64,000 bases of DNA from Tillus elongatus (Eukaryota; Arthropoda; Insecta; Coleoptera; Cleridae), in the NCBI GenBank assembly GCA_964006375.1, contig OZ023262.1:87303154-87367153 (forward strand). Direction: 5' to 3'. The notes under the pieces are model-generated. The model had not been told where the DNA came from. It was given only the letters and a program-made list of their open reading frames with translations, and ran no database searches. Below, in pieces: positions 55,227 to 64,000 of the stretch. The translations under genes and the position numbers were made by a program. Each line of letters begins with the position of its first letter. The first letter of the stretch is position 1.

Positions 55227-57588
55227 TGTGACCGCCCACTATCTCTTTAAATCGATCCTAGGAATCCCTGTTCCTAAAAACCTTTACCACGTTTGAAAGT
55301 CAAACAACCTACATACGACGATCGATAGAAAGGTCAACGTTACCGGAAATCTAGGTGGCCCCTAGCTTTTATACAGTGAAGATGGGCAGGGTTCTTTATA
55401 AGGTGTTACTCTATGAGGGCGCCACTTGATTGTTTTACACCTAGTTCCGGATATTTATAAGAGATGTTAATTACGAAATCCAGCTTACCAAGAATCCAAC
55501 ACAACCAAGAACTCCTTGGACCTCCCTGGCAGCTGCACCTAAAATCGCAGGCTTATACGTCGGAATGTACAAATGTGGGAACGAAATCTTACAGTTGGAA
55601 TATCTTAAAGGCTTACGTAGAAGCTGACAAACACTAAACAGCACCTAACGTTACTAATACGGGAGTGAGAGGTGAGTGCAGAACAAACGACACACAAATA
55701 TATATATAAAATAAAATTCTAGTTTATTATAAAATCCAGATGATGCCTACAAGTGGTCAGACAGATCAAAAACAGTATTATATATACACATATATAACCT
55801 ATAAATTGCTAGCATGTATGTTAAATGAATAACAGAGTCCGCAAAATGACTCGCTTGCTATATCTCAATAATTTACTGCTAAACAAATAGCTTTAAGCTA
55901 CTAACGTTCGTATGGTAAGCAATAACAAGTCAAGTAATTCAAACGCAACAATAAAAGTAACTAAGCTAAATCAAATGGAAATTTGTGTCCTTTCGTGATC
56001 ACGATCAGCTTACAAAGATGTTAAAATATGAAAAGGTGTATCAAATGGTAGCCTAAATAATGATAGTACTTTATCAAACTCAAAGCAATTATATTAATGA
56101 TAATGTGAATATAAATCATCAGCTGACGTGTAGGGTTCAAATAAAAAGCTGGGTATCTTATCCTATTGTGTTATCGTTAAAACTTTATCTTTGAATTTCA
56201 AAACTTGACCACCATAAGTAGAGTCACAGCTTAATACTGGATTTAAAAGTCCAAACAAACAAATTGAGTTCTTTATTAACAATACAACTTAAAGACTACT
56301 ACCTGTAAGGTCTGATCTCCAGTGAACCTTCTCTGGTCGATTTTTCGCTAACAAAATATCTACTGTCCACTGTGTCGGTACCTTCCGGCCACCTGTACTT
56401 CCTCTACTCAACAACGAAATGTCCTCGGCAATCTGATGTTGCTGGGAATGACTTATAATTGAATTTGCGCCACAAAATGGTACCATACCAATATTCTTAT
56501 TCTCCCATTGACCACTCGTTAGTTTAAGACAATATGTAGGCCTATTGCTTGTCGATTAGGCACTATAAAATCAATTAAAGCAAGACAAAAACTGAAACTA
56601 GAACTAAAACCAAAAGCTAAAACCAAAACCCTCCAAATCCTGAGGGTTTCTATGTTATGTCGAGGTGTTTTGTTGACCACAGTTAGACAAGCCGGTTCTG
56701 ATTGAAAACAAGCCACAAAGCCACTTGCTTTTTCGGCTTTACGTATGTGACATTTACTCTCCACCACGGGAATATTATAGTATTCAAGTACTATGCGACT
56801 AATTCGCTTCAACTTCCCAAACCTCCAGAATACTATAATCGTTTTACAGCCTAGAAATTAATCTCCAAACTAGGATGAATGGCCCACTTGCCTGTTTCTT
56901 TTTTCTAGCTGAAATCTTGCCACACACTCAAATTAAATTGCTTCTTCCACCGTTTTCAAAACCAACCTTTTTTCTCAAAAATGTTTTCTCTCCCAGGTCA
57001 TAGCTAATCTTGCTGATTCGCTATCGGTCAACAAAAAAAAAAAAGACGACAAGAAATGGTGTCCCGTTCTTCCATCAAAAATATCAAACTCTGGCAACGA
57101 ATAACTTAATACCGCAGAGTTGCGACATTTACACGAATGGGGAAATTCGGGCTTCGACCGCAAGACCTCGACATATGTAACACACCTAACTTCCAATATT
57201 AATCTCGATAATAAACTTCTTCCACAGCTTATAGAGACCGTTGTAACCACAGTTCTGCATGCAAGAATTTATCTCACTACATTAACACATAATTCAGTAA
57301 TTTCCAACCAGCTAAAGTTAGACAGACAATAAATTAATGACGTGCTGGCAACCATGCCTTCACAAGACAGTGTACTCTGCCGTTGTCGACTGTTTCGGTG
57401 GTAAATCTCGACTTCTAGAAATTGAAACTGAATGAATGTAGATAACAAATTAAAGATGTTCGTTCACAGCTGTCCCTAAACCAATAACAATATGAAACCG
57501 AATAATTATATGGGGTGTTTTTGTTTATTTTGCCTGCTACGTGTAATTAATGATGTTAATATGCTTAAGGTGAATTTTACACGTAACA
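55227..57588 (-). repeat. 3' LTR of the gypsy element (2362 bp)
   Basis: On the plus strand it begins TGTGACCGCC and ends ACACGTAACA, so read in element direction it starts TGTTACGTG and ends GGTCACA (TG...CA). It repeats at +7150 bp (62377 onward). At 2.36 kb it is long for a gypsy LTR, longer than gag. Open frames inside it (such as 56519-56812 on the minus strand) have no domain and occur in both LTRs; I do not call genes. Confidence 0.95.
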
Positions 57589-57602
57589 ATCCCCCCCTTA
57601 CT
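57589..57602 (-). other. Polypurine tract
   Basis: On the minus strand the sequence AAGTAAGGGGGGGAT precedes the LTR start TGTTACG directly. It is the expected primer for plus-strand DNA synthesis. Confidence 0.85.
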
Positions 57603-57629
57603 TCAAGAGGATTAACCGTAAGGTTAAGC

Positions 57630-60600
57630 CTAATCAGAAGGAACAAGCTTCAGATCCTTCACGTGCCAAACTCCACTATTCTGGCCAGCTTTGTCTCTAA
57701 GTTCATACGTCCATGGAGACACCTTCTTACTAACATAAAACGGTCCTATGTATCTTGGAGCTAACTTACTAGCAAAGTTCTTCGTTGCATCTGACAACAC
57801 GTAATTCCTCCTCATCGCAGGTTGATCCACCTCATACTCTTCATAACGTCTGCGCATGTTATACCTCGCCACAGCCTTCTTAGTAGCCTTCTCCAGTCTC
57901 TGTTTCACGTCCCTGTACACCTCCTTGAACACGATGTTCCTGCTCTTGTCAACCAACACATCTTCATCCTCGCCGTCCAAATCAATCTGATTCTGGTAGT
58001 CCGCTCCTGACAATGCCATACATCGCCCAAAATTGACATAATACGGTGACAATCTAGTCGTCTCATGTCGAGATGTTCTCACAGCACAAGTCACCTGTTG
58101 TAGCCCAGCATCCCACTTCTTGTGGTTATCATTCACATACATTGCCAACATGGTCTTGATTGTACGATTAGTTCGCTCGGTAGGGTTTGCGCGCGGATGG
58201 TAATTCGCGCTAAACTTCAAATTGCACTGGTATTTCTCGGCAAACCTTTTGAAAGCTGAACTTTTAAATTGGGGACCATTATCACACATTATCATCTTCG
58301 GTACGCCAAATAACAGAAATACACCTTCTTCCAGACTTCTAATAATCGTGTCGGTGATGGACTTCCTCAAAGCGAAGGTTAACACAAACTTGCTCAAATA
58401 ATCTGTGACAACCAGGATAAAACTATTGGCTTTCGATGAACGTGGTAAAGGACCCACTAAATCCACTGATATCATCTCCCACGGCCTCGACGGTTTAGCA
58501 TGCGACACCATCATGTCCTTGGGACCTCGTTGATCCACCTTGTGCGCAGCACATATGGTACACTTGCGGACATAGTTCGCAACGTTCTGTCGCATCTTCG
58601 GCCAATAATATCTATCAGTTAACCTTGAGTAGGTTTTATAGACTCCCATATGACCCGATGTAGCTGGATCGTGAGCTTCTGACAAGAGTCTTCGTCGCTG
58701 GTCTTTAGGAACGACAATCTTCCAAACATCTTGCTTAGGCGTAAGTGCTGGATAATCTTGCCTCACGTACTTATACAACTTGTCACCTGACAATCTCCAA
58801 TTCCCAAACTTCAGAGGTGTAGTTTGTACCCGCTCTATCATCTTCAAATACCACTTGTCTGTAGTCTTCGTCTCTGTCTCCACACTGTTCAGGACGTCTA
58901 ACACTGGTACAGATCTGCTCAGTACATCCGGTACTACGTGGTCTTTGCCTTTCCTATGAACAATCTCAAAATCATACTGCTGCAAGCGTACAGCCCATCT
59001 TGCAAGTCTTCCTGATGGATCCTTGAGGCTATGTAACCATTTCAAGCTATAATGATCGGTGATGACAGTAAACTTTACTCCCTCGATGTAAGGACGCAGT
59101 TTTTCTATTCCCCACAGAACCGCTAAACACTCTCGTTCTGTCGTGGAATAATTACGTTCTTGGCGTGACAGAGAACGACTCAAGTAACAAATCACACGAT
59201 CACCATCTGGATGCGTCTGAGATAACATCGCACCAATACCATAGCCCGATGCATCTGTGTGTACAACAAACGGTAAAGAATAATCTGGACAACCCAGAAC
59301 AGGTGCAGATATCAACAACTCCTTAATCTTCCTGAAAGATCTATCACACTCAGGAGTCCAACAAAACTTAGTACTTTTCTTCAGCAACCCTGTGATTGGT
59401 GCGACCACAGTAGAAAAATCAGGACAAAATCTTCTATACCAGGACAGCATACCTAGTACACGTCTCACTTCCCTCACATTGGTCGGAGTAGGTAGCTCGA
59501 TCATTGCTCTGACCTTATCAGGGTCCACTCTTAACCCTTCTCTATCCACCACGTAACCCAAGTACTTCATCTCGGGCTTACAAAACTGACTTTTCTCCCA
59601 ATTGACGGTTAGATTGGCTCTTCTCAGGCGTTCAAACACTTCCTCTAACACTTCGAGGTGCTTTTCAAAACTTGGAGTCGTGATCACTACATCGTCTAAA
59701 TATACAAACACGTAAGGTTCCAGGTCCGATCCTAACACACGATCGATCAAACGCTGCCATGTTGCAGGAGAATTATGCAGGCCAAATGGCATCCTTTTAA
59801 ACTGAAATAGTCCTCTATTGGGGACGGTAAACGCAGTATACGGTCTTGAAGACTCGGCAACAGGGACTTGGAAAAATGCACTCTTCAGATCCAAACTAGA
59901 AAGATACTTCGCATCTCGAAGCTTGTCTAACGTGTCTGTAACCATTGGCAATGGATAGCCATCACGTTCGGTCACTGCATTAAGCTTCCTGTAGTCGACA
60001 CAGAACCTATAACAACCATCCTTCTTCTTTACAAGAACTATTGGCGACGCCCACGGACTACTGCTAGGTTCTATGACATCGTTCTTCAACATATCTTCTA
60101 ATTCTTCATCGATGTATTTCTGAAGCACTGGGGATACCCTATAGTATCTCTGCTTAATCGGTGGTGCATTAGTCTTGATCACATGTTCCGTCATATTTGT
60201 ACAACCCAAACTATTTCCGAGCAAAGTCTTCTTCTTGTTGATTAACTCCTCCAACTGCTTCTTCTGTCCAACTTCCAAGACTGACTGATCAGCTATATCT
60301 ACTGTGCTTACTTCAGGACAGTTAGAAAATTGCCACTCGTTATGCCTCAGATCAGGAACAATCCCCATCCTTATCCAAAAGTCTGCTCCCAAAATCAAAA
60401 CATGTGGTAGTTCAGGGACAACCATCACCTCTATAAACTTTAGACGCTCACGAACCTTCATTGGTAATTCACACGTACCAATACTTTCACATTTCTCTCC
60501 ATTAGCGACTGTGCATGATGTCTTCTTCGATTCGTCCAGGGGTATTCGCAACTTCGCGATACGGTCCCAACCTGATCCACCTAAAATTGTTCTCGACGCC

Positions 60601-60791
60601 CCGGAATCTAGGAGTCCAAGCAAGGTAATCCCTAATATGTCCACTCTAAGGTGAGGCCTTTCATCGTTCTGTGCATGGTCAATGATGAAATCTAAAACAG
60701 GTTTGACAGTAGTCGAGTACTTAACGGCAGCACTATCAGCTCGACTCTCTAAGAGCGCTGCACTCCGTTTCCCGAAAAACCTCTGGGACAA
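57630..60791 (-). CDS. pol: Gypsy pol: protease, reverse transcriptase, RNase H, integrase
   Basis: An open frame of 1053 codons, without an ATG start: a stop (TAA at 60792-60794) precedes it and its first codon is TTG, so it is made as a gag-pol fusion by frameshift. Domains in order: aspartic protease (LLDSGASRTIL, Asp near residue 62); RT (SLDLKSAFFQVP near 299, FKRMPFGLHNSPATWQ near 331, YLDD at 364-367); RNase H (TDASGYGIG near 512, then TERECLAVLWGIEKLRPYI); integrase zinc finger (His 707 and 714, Cys 744 and 747), core Asp 777, Asp 837, Glu 872; and a C-terminal GPY/F-like module (PRYIGPFYVSKKV near 1020). All catalytic residues are present. It copies the element's RNA and inserts the DNA. 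No chromodomain follows. Confidence 0.95.
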   Translation of the reverse strand: MSQRFFGKRSAALLESRADSAAVKYSTTVKPVLDFIIDHAQNDERPHLRVDILGITLLGLLDSGASRTILGGSGWDRIAKLRIPLDESKKTSCTVANGEKCESIGTCELPMKVRERLKFIEVMVVPELPHVLILGADFWIRMGIVPDLRHNEWQFSNCPEVSTVDIADQSVLEVGQKKQLEELINKKKTLLGNSLGCTNMTEHVIKTNAPPIKQRYYRVSPVLQKYIDEELEDMLKNDVIEPSSSPWASPIVLVKKKDGCYRFCVDYRKLNAVTERDGYPLPMVTDTLDKLRDAKYLSSLDLKSAFFQVPVAESSRPYTAFTVPNRGLFQFKRMPFGLHNSPATWQRLIDRVLGSDLEPYVFVYLDDVVITTPSFEKHLEVLEEVFERLRRANLTVNWEKSQFCKPEMKYLGYVVDREGLRVDPDKVRAMIELPTPTNVREVRRVLGMLSWYRRFCPDFSTVVAPITGLLKKSTKFCWTPECDRSFRKIKELLISAPVLGCPDYSLPFVVHTDASGYGIGAMLSQTHPDGDRVICYLSRSLSRQERNYSTTERECLAVLWGIEKLRPYIEGVKFTVITDHYSLKWLHSLKDPSGRLARWAVRLQQYDFEIVHRKGKDHVVPDVLSRSVPVLDVLNSVETETKTTDKWYLKMIERVQTTPLKFGNWRLSGDKLYKYVRQDYPALTPKQDVWKIVVPKDQRRRLLSEAHDPATSGHMGVYKTYSRLTDRYYWPKMRQNVANYVRKCTICAAHKVDQRGPKDMMVSHAKPSRPWEMISVDLVGPLPRSSKANSFILVVTDYLSKFVLTFALRKSITDTIIRSLEEGVFLLFGVPKMIMCDNGPQFKSSAFKRFAEKYQCNLKFSANYHPRANPTERTNRTIKTMLAMYVNDNHKKWDAGLQQVTCAVRTSRHETTRLSPYYVNFGRCMALSGADYQNQIDLDGEDEDVLVDKSRNIVFKEVYRDVKQRLEKATKKAVARYNMRRRYEEYEVDQPAMRRNYVLSDATKNFASKLAPRYIGPFYVSKKVSPWTYELRDKAGQNSGVWHVKDLKLVPSD

Positions 60792-62080
60792 TTACGAGCA
60801 ATGTGGCCTTCCCTATTGCACTTGTGGCAGATGAGTCTATTTCTCTCGGTACAACCTGCTGCTATGTGGCCTGGCTTCCTACAGTTGAAACAGACGACGG
60901 GACTATGCCTCGTCTGGCTACGCCCACCCTGGTTAGACGATACTTGCAGTCTCTCGGTCTTCTCTTCCAAACCCACGTATGCCAAATCAGGCTCCAAAAT
61001 CTGCTCTTTTTTTGGCGGATGTGCAAACTCACCAGCCTGGGATCGTTGTTCTATCCTCTTGCACAAAGTACGCAGCTGGGCGATTGAATTTATTTCCATA
61101 GCACCCAGTTGGCTACGATACATCGGTGCTAAGTTGCGCATTAGGAGACTCAACCTCGTTTCCTCCGAGACTTGACATTGCAATCTTTGAAAGTATTTCG
61201 ACATAATAGCCAAATAAGTTCCTATGGTCTCATCTGCTCCTTGTTTTCTCTTCTTTATCTCATCCAGAAGCTTCTCGCTATAAAAAACGGGTTGATATTC
61301 TTCCTTGAATCTTCCTACAAGTTCATCCCACTGGGACACTTCACTCCTAGCATCCTGATAAAATTCATATGCTCTACCCTCGAATAAATCTATTCCTGAC
61401 TCCAATAGGATCTCCTTACTGACATTTCTGGCCTTTCTCATTTCCTCGACACGTTCGAAGAAAGCAGTCACAGACAGTCCTCTTCTGTCTCCACCAAACC
61501 TCAAGTTCCACTTGTGAGGGAGCACCGGCTTAATCAACGACGCGTTAAGCGACTGCGCAGCAGACATCATGGGTGAAGAACACGACTGAGGGGTTTCGAA
61601 CTTCAACTGATTCCCTAAAGATGCTTCCATTACTTGCAAACCTAAAGGAGTAGGTTGTGTTTCACTCCCGACTTTTGACGCTTTGGTGTTGAGCTGGTCA
61701 ATCATCGATAACGTACGAGCAAGTAATTCACCTCGAGTCTTCTTCTTTTCTTCATCCGCAGACTCCATATTATCTATCCTTCCCAATATGTGAGCCAACT
61801 TTGTCTGCAATTTTAGAAACTGCTTGTCCTTGCTATCTCCTTGAAATTCTTCTAAGACAGCCAACACGCCTTCCAGTTTTCCCTGCACAACACCAAGATC
61901 TTCCTCAAACGTAAATGGATACTTAGGATAATGTAGACTATCGCCAGACTTTTCCATTTGGCGCGCTAAGGTTAAACGACCGCGCATATCTTCCACCGTG
62001 CCAGTAGCTATGCCACGTACCGTTAATTCATATACGAGCTCTTCTTTGTCCAGTCTATATACATCCATACGACGAGCCAT
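60749..62080 (-). CDS. gag: Gypsy gag: structural protein with two zinc knuckles
   Basis: I chose the ATG at 62080 (MARRMDVYRLDKEELVYELT), giving 443 residues; the frame stays open upstream to 62131 without another ATG. The N-terminus (KEELVYELTVRGIATGTVED) resembles a SAP-type DNA-binding helix pair seen in some arthropod gypsy Gags. A long charged helical region and a capsid-like part follow (RFGGDRRGLSVTAFFERVEE, FKEEYQPVFYSEKLLDEIKK). Two CCHC knuckles end it (CFNCRKPGHIAAGC and CHKCNREGHIARNC). It forms the particle that packages the RNA. Its last 43 bp overlap pol, which is in the -1 frame. Confidence 0.92.
   Translation of the reverse strand: MARRMDVYRLDKEELVYELTVRGIATGTVEDMRGRLTLARQMEKSGDSLHYPKYPFTFEEDLGVVQGKLEGVLAVLEEFQGDSKDKQFLKLQTKLAHILGRIDNMESADEEKKKTRGELLARTLSMIDQLNTKASKVGSETQPTPLGLQVMEASLGNQLKFETPQSCSSPMMSAAQSLNASLIKPVLPHKWNLRFGGDRRGLSVTAFFERVEEMRKARNVSKEILLESGIDLFEGRAYEFYQDARSEVSQWDELVGRFKEEYQPVFYSEKLLDEIKKRKQGADETIGTYLAIMSKYFQRLQCQVSEETRLSLLMRNLAPMYRSQLGAMEINSIAQLRTLCKRIEQRSQAGEFAHPPKKEQILEPDLAYVGLEEKTERLQVSSNQGGRSQTRHSPVVCFNCRKPGHIAAGCTERNRLICHKCNREGHIARNCPRGFSGNGVQRS
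60775..60779 (-). promoter_or_regulatory. Candidate -1 frameshift site between gag and pol
   Basis: On the minus strand a run of five T (GGTTTTTCGG) lies inside the 43-bp gag/pol overlap. The gag frame reads GGT TTT TCG; slipping back one base at TTT re-pairs fully and gives TTT TTC GGG, which is the pol frame. It is not the classical X-XXY-YYZ heptamer, so the site is inferred. Confidence 0.5.
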
Positions 62081-62354
62081 GATTGAAAAAAAAAATAAAC
62101 CCACACTGGAATCAAGATAACTACCTAACAATACAGTAAAAAAAAATAAAAAAAATAAATGCAGTCTGCACTCTCACACCCGATTAGTTGAGAAAGCTAA
62201 CAACACCATACATCGGCAAGATCAATACGCCAAAACCAAACGACTTTACTCCCCAAAGCCCTACTCTCACAACTACACAAAAGTTCAAGTCCAATACTAC
62301 GGCTTCCAAAATCTCTAAAAACCCAAAAAATAAGCCCTTTTTGAGCTGAATCGA
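62081..62354 (-). other. Gypsy 5' leader
   Basis: Untranslated sequence between primer site and gag start; A-rich on the plus strand (AAAAAAAATAAACC at 62086-62101). No upstream frame stands out. Confidence 0.7.
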
Positions 62355-62372
62355 GCCCCACGTTGGGCGCCA
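62355..62372 (-). other. Primer-binding site, tRNA-Lys
   Basis: The plus strand reads GCCCCACGTTGGGCGCCA, which equals the 3' end of arthropod tRNA-Lys(CUU) including CCA; the match extends a further 4 bases (TCGA) into the T loop. The element RNA therefore pairs with that tRNA to start reverse transcription. Four bases (AATA) separate it from the LTR. Confidence 0.9.
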
Positions 62373-62376
62373 AATA

Positions 62377-64000
62377 TGTGACCGCCCACTATCTCTTTAA
62401 ATCGATCCTAGGAATCCCTGTTCCTAAAAACCTTTACCACGTTTGAAAGTCAAACAACCTACATACGACGATCGATAGAAAGGTCAACGTTACCGGAAAT
62501 CTAGGTGGCCCCTAGCTTTTATACAGTGAAGATGGGCAGGGTTCTTTATAAGGTGTTACTCTATGAGGGCGCCACTTGATTGTTTTACACCTAGTTCCGG
62601 ATATTTATAAGAGATGTTAATTACGAAATCCAGCTTACCAAGAATCCAACACAACCAAGAACTCCTTGGACCTCCCTGGCAGCTGCACCTAAAATCGCAG
62701 GCTTATACGTCGGAATGTACAAATGTGGGAACGAAATCTTACAGTTGGAATATCTTAAAGGCTTACGTAGAAGCTGACAAACACTAAACAGCACCTAACG
62801 TTACTAATACGGGAGTGAGAGGTGAGTGCAGAACAAACGACACACAAATATATATATAAAATAAAATTCTAGTTTATTATAAAATCCAGATGATGCCTAC
62901 AAGTGGTCAGACAGATCAAAAACAGTATTATATATACACATATATAACCTATAAATTGCTAGCATGTATGTTAAATGAATAACAGAGTCCGCAAAATGAC
63001 TCGCTTGCTATATCTCAATAATTTACTGCTAAACAAATAGCTTTAAGCTACTAACGTTCGTATGGTAAGCAATAACAAGTCAAGTAATTCAAACGCAACA
63101 ATAAAAGTAACTAAGCTAAATCAAATGGAAATTTGTGTCCTTTCGTGATCACGATCAGCTTACAAAGATGTTAAAATATGAAAAGGTGTATCAAATGGTA
63201 GCCTAAATAATGATAGTACTTTATCAAACTCAAAGCAATTATATTAATGATAATGTGAATATAAATCATCAGCTGACGTGTAGGGTTCAAATAAAAAGCT
63301 GGGTATCTTATCCTATTGTGTTATCGTTAAAACTTTATCTTTGAATTTCAAAACTTGACCACCATAAGTAGAGTCACAGCTTAATACTGGATTTAAAAGT
63401 CCAAACAAACAAATTGAGTTCTTTATTAACAATACAACTTAAAGACTACTACCTGTAAGGTCTGATCTCCAGTGAACCTTCTCTGGTCGATTTTTCGCTA
63501 ACAAAATATCTACTGTCCACTGTGTCGGTACCTTCCGGCCACCTGTACTTCCTCTACTCAACAACGAAATGTCCTCGGCAATCTGATGTTGCTGGGAATG
63601 ACTTATAATTGAATTTGCGCCACAAAATGGTACCATACCAATATTCTTATTCTCCCATTGACCACTCGTTAGTTTAAGACAATATGTAGGCCTATTGCTT
63701 GTCGATTAGGCACTATAAAATCAATTAAAGCAAGACAAAAACTGAAACTAGAACTAAAACCAAAAGCTAAAACCAAAACCCTCCAAATCCTGAGGGTTTC
63801 TATGTTATGTCGAGGTGTTTTGTTGACCACAGTTAGACAAGCCGGTTCTGATTGAAAACAAGCCACAAAGCCACTTGCTTTTTCGGCTTTACGTATGTGA
63901 CATTTACTCTCCACCACGGGAATATTATAGTATTCAAGTACTATGCGACTAATTCGCTTCAACTTCCCAAACCTCCAGAATACTATAATCGTTTTACAGC
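62377..64000 (-). repeat. 5' LTR of the gypsy element (partial, window ends)
   Basis: Identical as far as I can read to 55227-56850. The remaining 738 bp or so lie beyond the window, so the target duplication cannot be checked. In element direction this LTR contains the promoter. Confidence 0.95.

Larger units (their letters stand above)
55227..64000 (-). mobile_element. Ty3/gypsy LTR retrotransposon, near-intact, leftward, leaves the window
   Basis: The element runs from its 3' LTR (55227-57588) through polypurine tract, pol, gag, leader and primer site to its 5' LTR (from 62377). If the 5' LTR is full length it would end at about 64738, giving roughly 9.5 kb. Open gag and pol, and LTRs with no difference noticed over the 1624 shared bp, point to a recent insertion. 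No env-like third gene fits between pol and the 3' LTR (about 40 bp). The 3' side abuts a short TA tract. Confidence 0.95.

Noticed and set aside
56519..56812. Gene inside the gypsy LTR (97 codons, minus strand) and its twin at 63669-63962
   Set aside because: It has no domain, lies within the LTR in both copies, and the identity of the twins reflects LTR duplication.
57589..57630. An env gene in the gypsy element
   Set aside because: Only about 40 bp separate the pol stop from the 3' LTR, and no transmembrane open frame exists elsewhere in the internal part.
60801..61175. Plus-strand open frames over gag and pol (60304-60654, 60801-61175, 52476-53054, 51777-52205)
   Set aside because: They are shadows of the minus-strand retroelement genes.

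Overview
This window is eukaryotic, AT-rich repeat DNA, most likely from an insect; the order cannot be set from the sequence. The reasons are decayed DDE transposases with an insect-type DUF4817-like N-terminal domain, tRNA-derived SINEs, Penelope-like elements (PLEs), CR1/Jockey- and I/R1-type LINEs, and a Ty3/gypsy element primed by an arthropod-type tRNA-Lys. No convincing complete host gene is present. The only intact genes are the gag and pol of the gypsy element at the right end. Three short stretches (7192-7383, 8200-8481, 16381-17052) could be pieces of host genes, all with low confidence.

Layout. 0-10 kb: fragments of a repeat family here called the TA-core element, 320-bp MITEs, a SINE nested in one MITE, and a decayed transposase. 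10.3-13.1 kb: a full TA-core element with a 2.1-kb DD41D mariner-like transposon inside its (TA)n core. 14-16 kb: transposase and LINE fragments. 17.1-19 kb: a second full TA-core element carrying a 1.1-kb DNA element with an 8-bp target duplication. 20.3-22.4 kb: a higher-order minisatellite (about 235-bp units built from a 15-bp repeat). 25-31 kb: two PLE copies with a foldback repeat between them. 31-34 kb: more TA-core elements. 34.9-36.4 kb: an LTR, primer site and gag remnant ending in an inverted duplication. 37-39.2 kb: another mariner-like element, interrupted by a tRNA-like insert between 130-bp direct repeats. 39.3-43.7 kb: two inverted PLE copies around a LINE fragment, with hammerhead-like sequences. 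44.8-46.4 kb: a LINE reverse transcriptase. 47.3-50.8 kb: TA-core copies, including a giant palindrome with a (TA)n centre. 51.5-54.9 kb: a mariner fragment split by an I/R1-type LINE that has lost its catalytic RT box. 55.2-64 kb: a young gypsy element running leftward, with 2.36-kb LTRs; its 5' LTR leaves the window.

How the pieces fit. The TA-core element has a hairpin end (A arm), a long (TA)n core and a second arm (B arm) ending in GGACGCAGC (read inward). It explains most of the roughly 23 (TA)n arrays. Those arrays are landing sites: TA-duplicating mariners, PLEs and probably the gypsy LTR element end at or inside them. The window reads as layers of nested insertion in which one element supplies the target that others use. 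This nesting, the hammerhead-like motifs and the 0.85-kb-arm palindrome are the most interesting signals.
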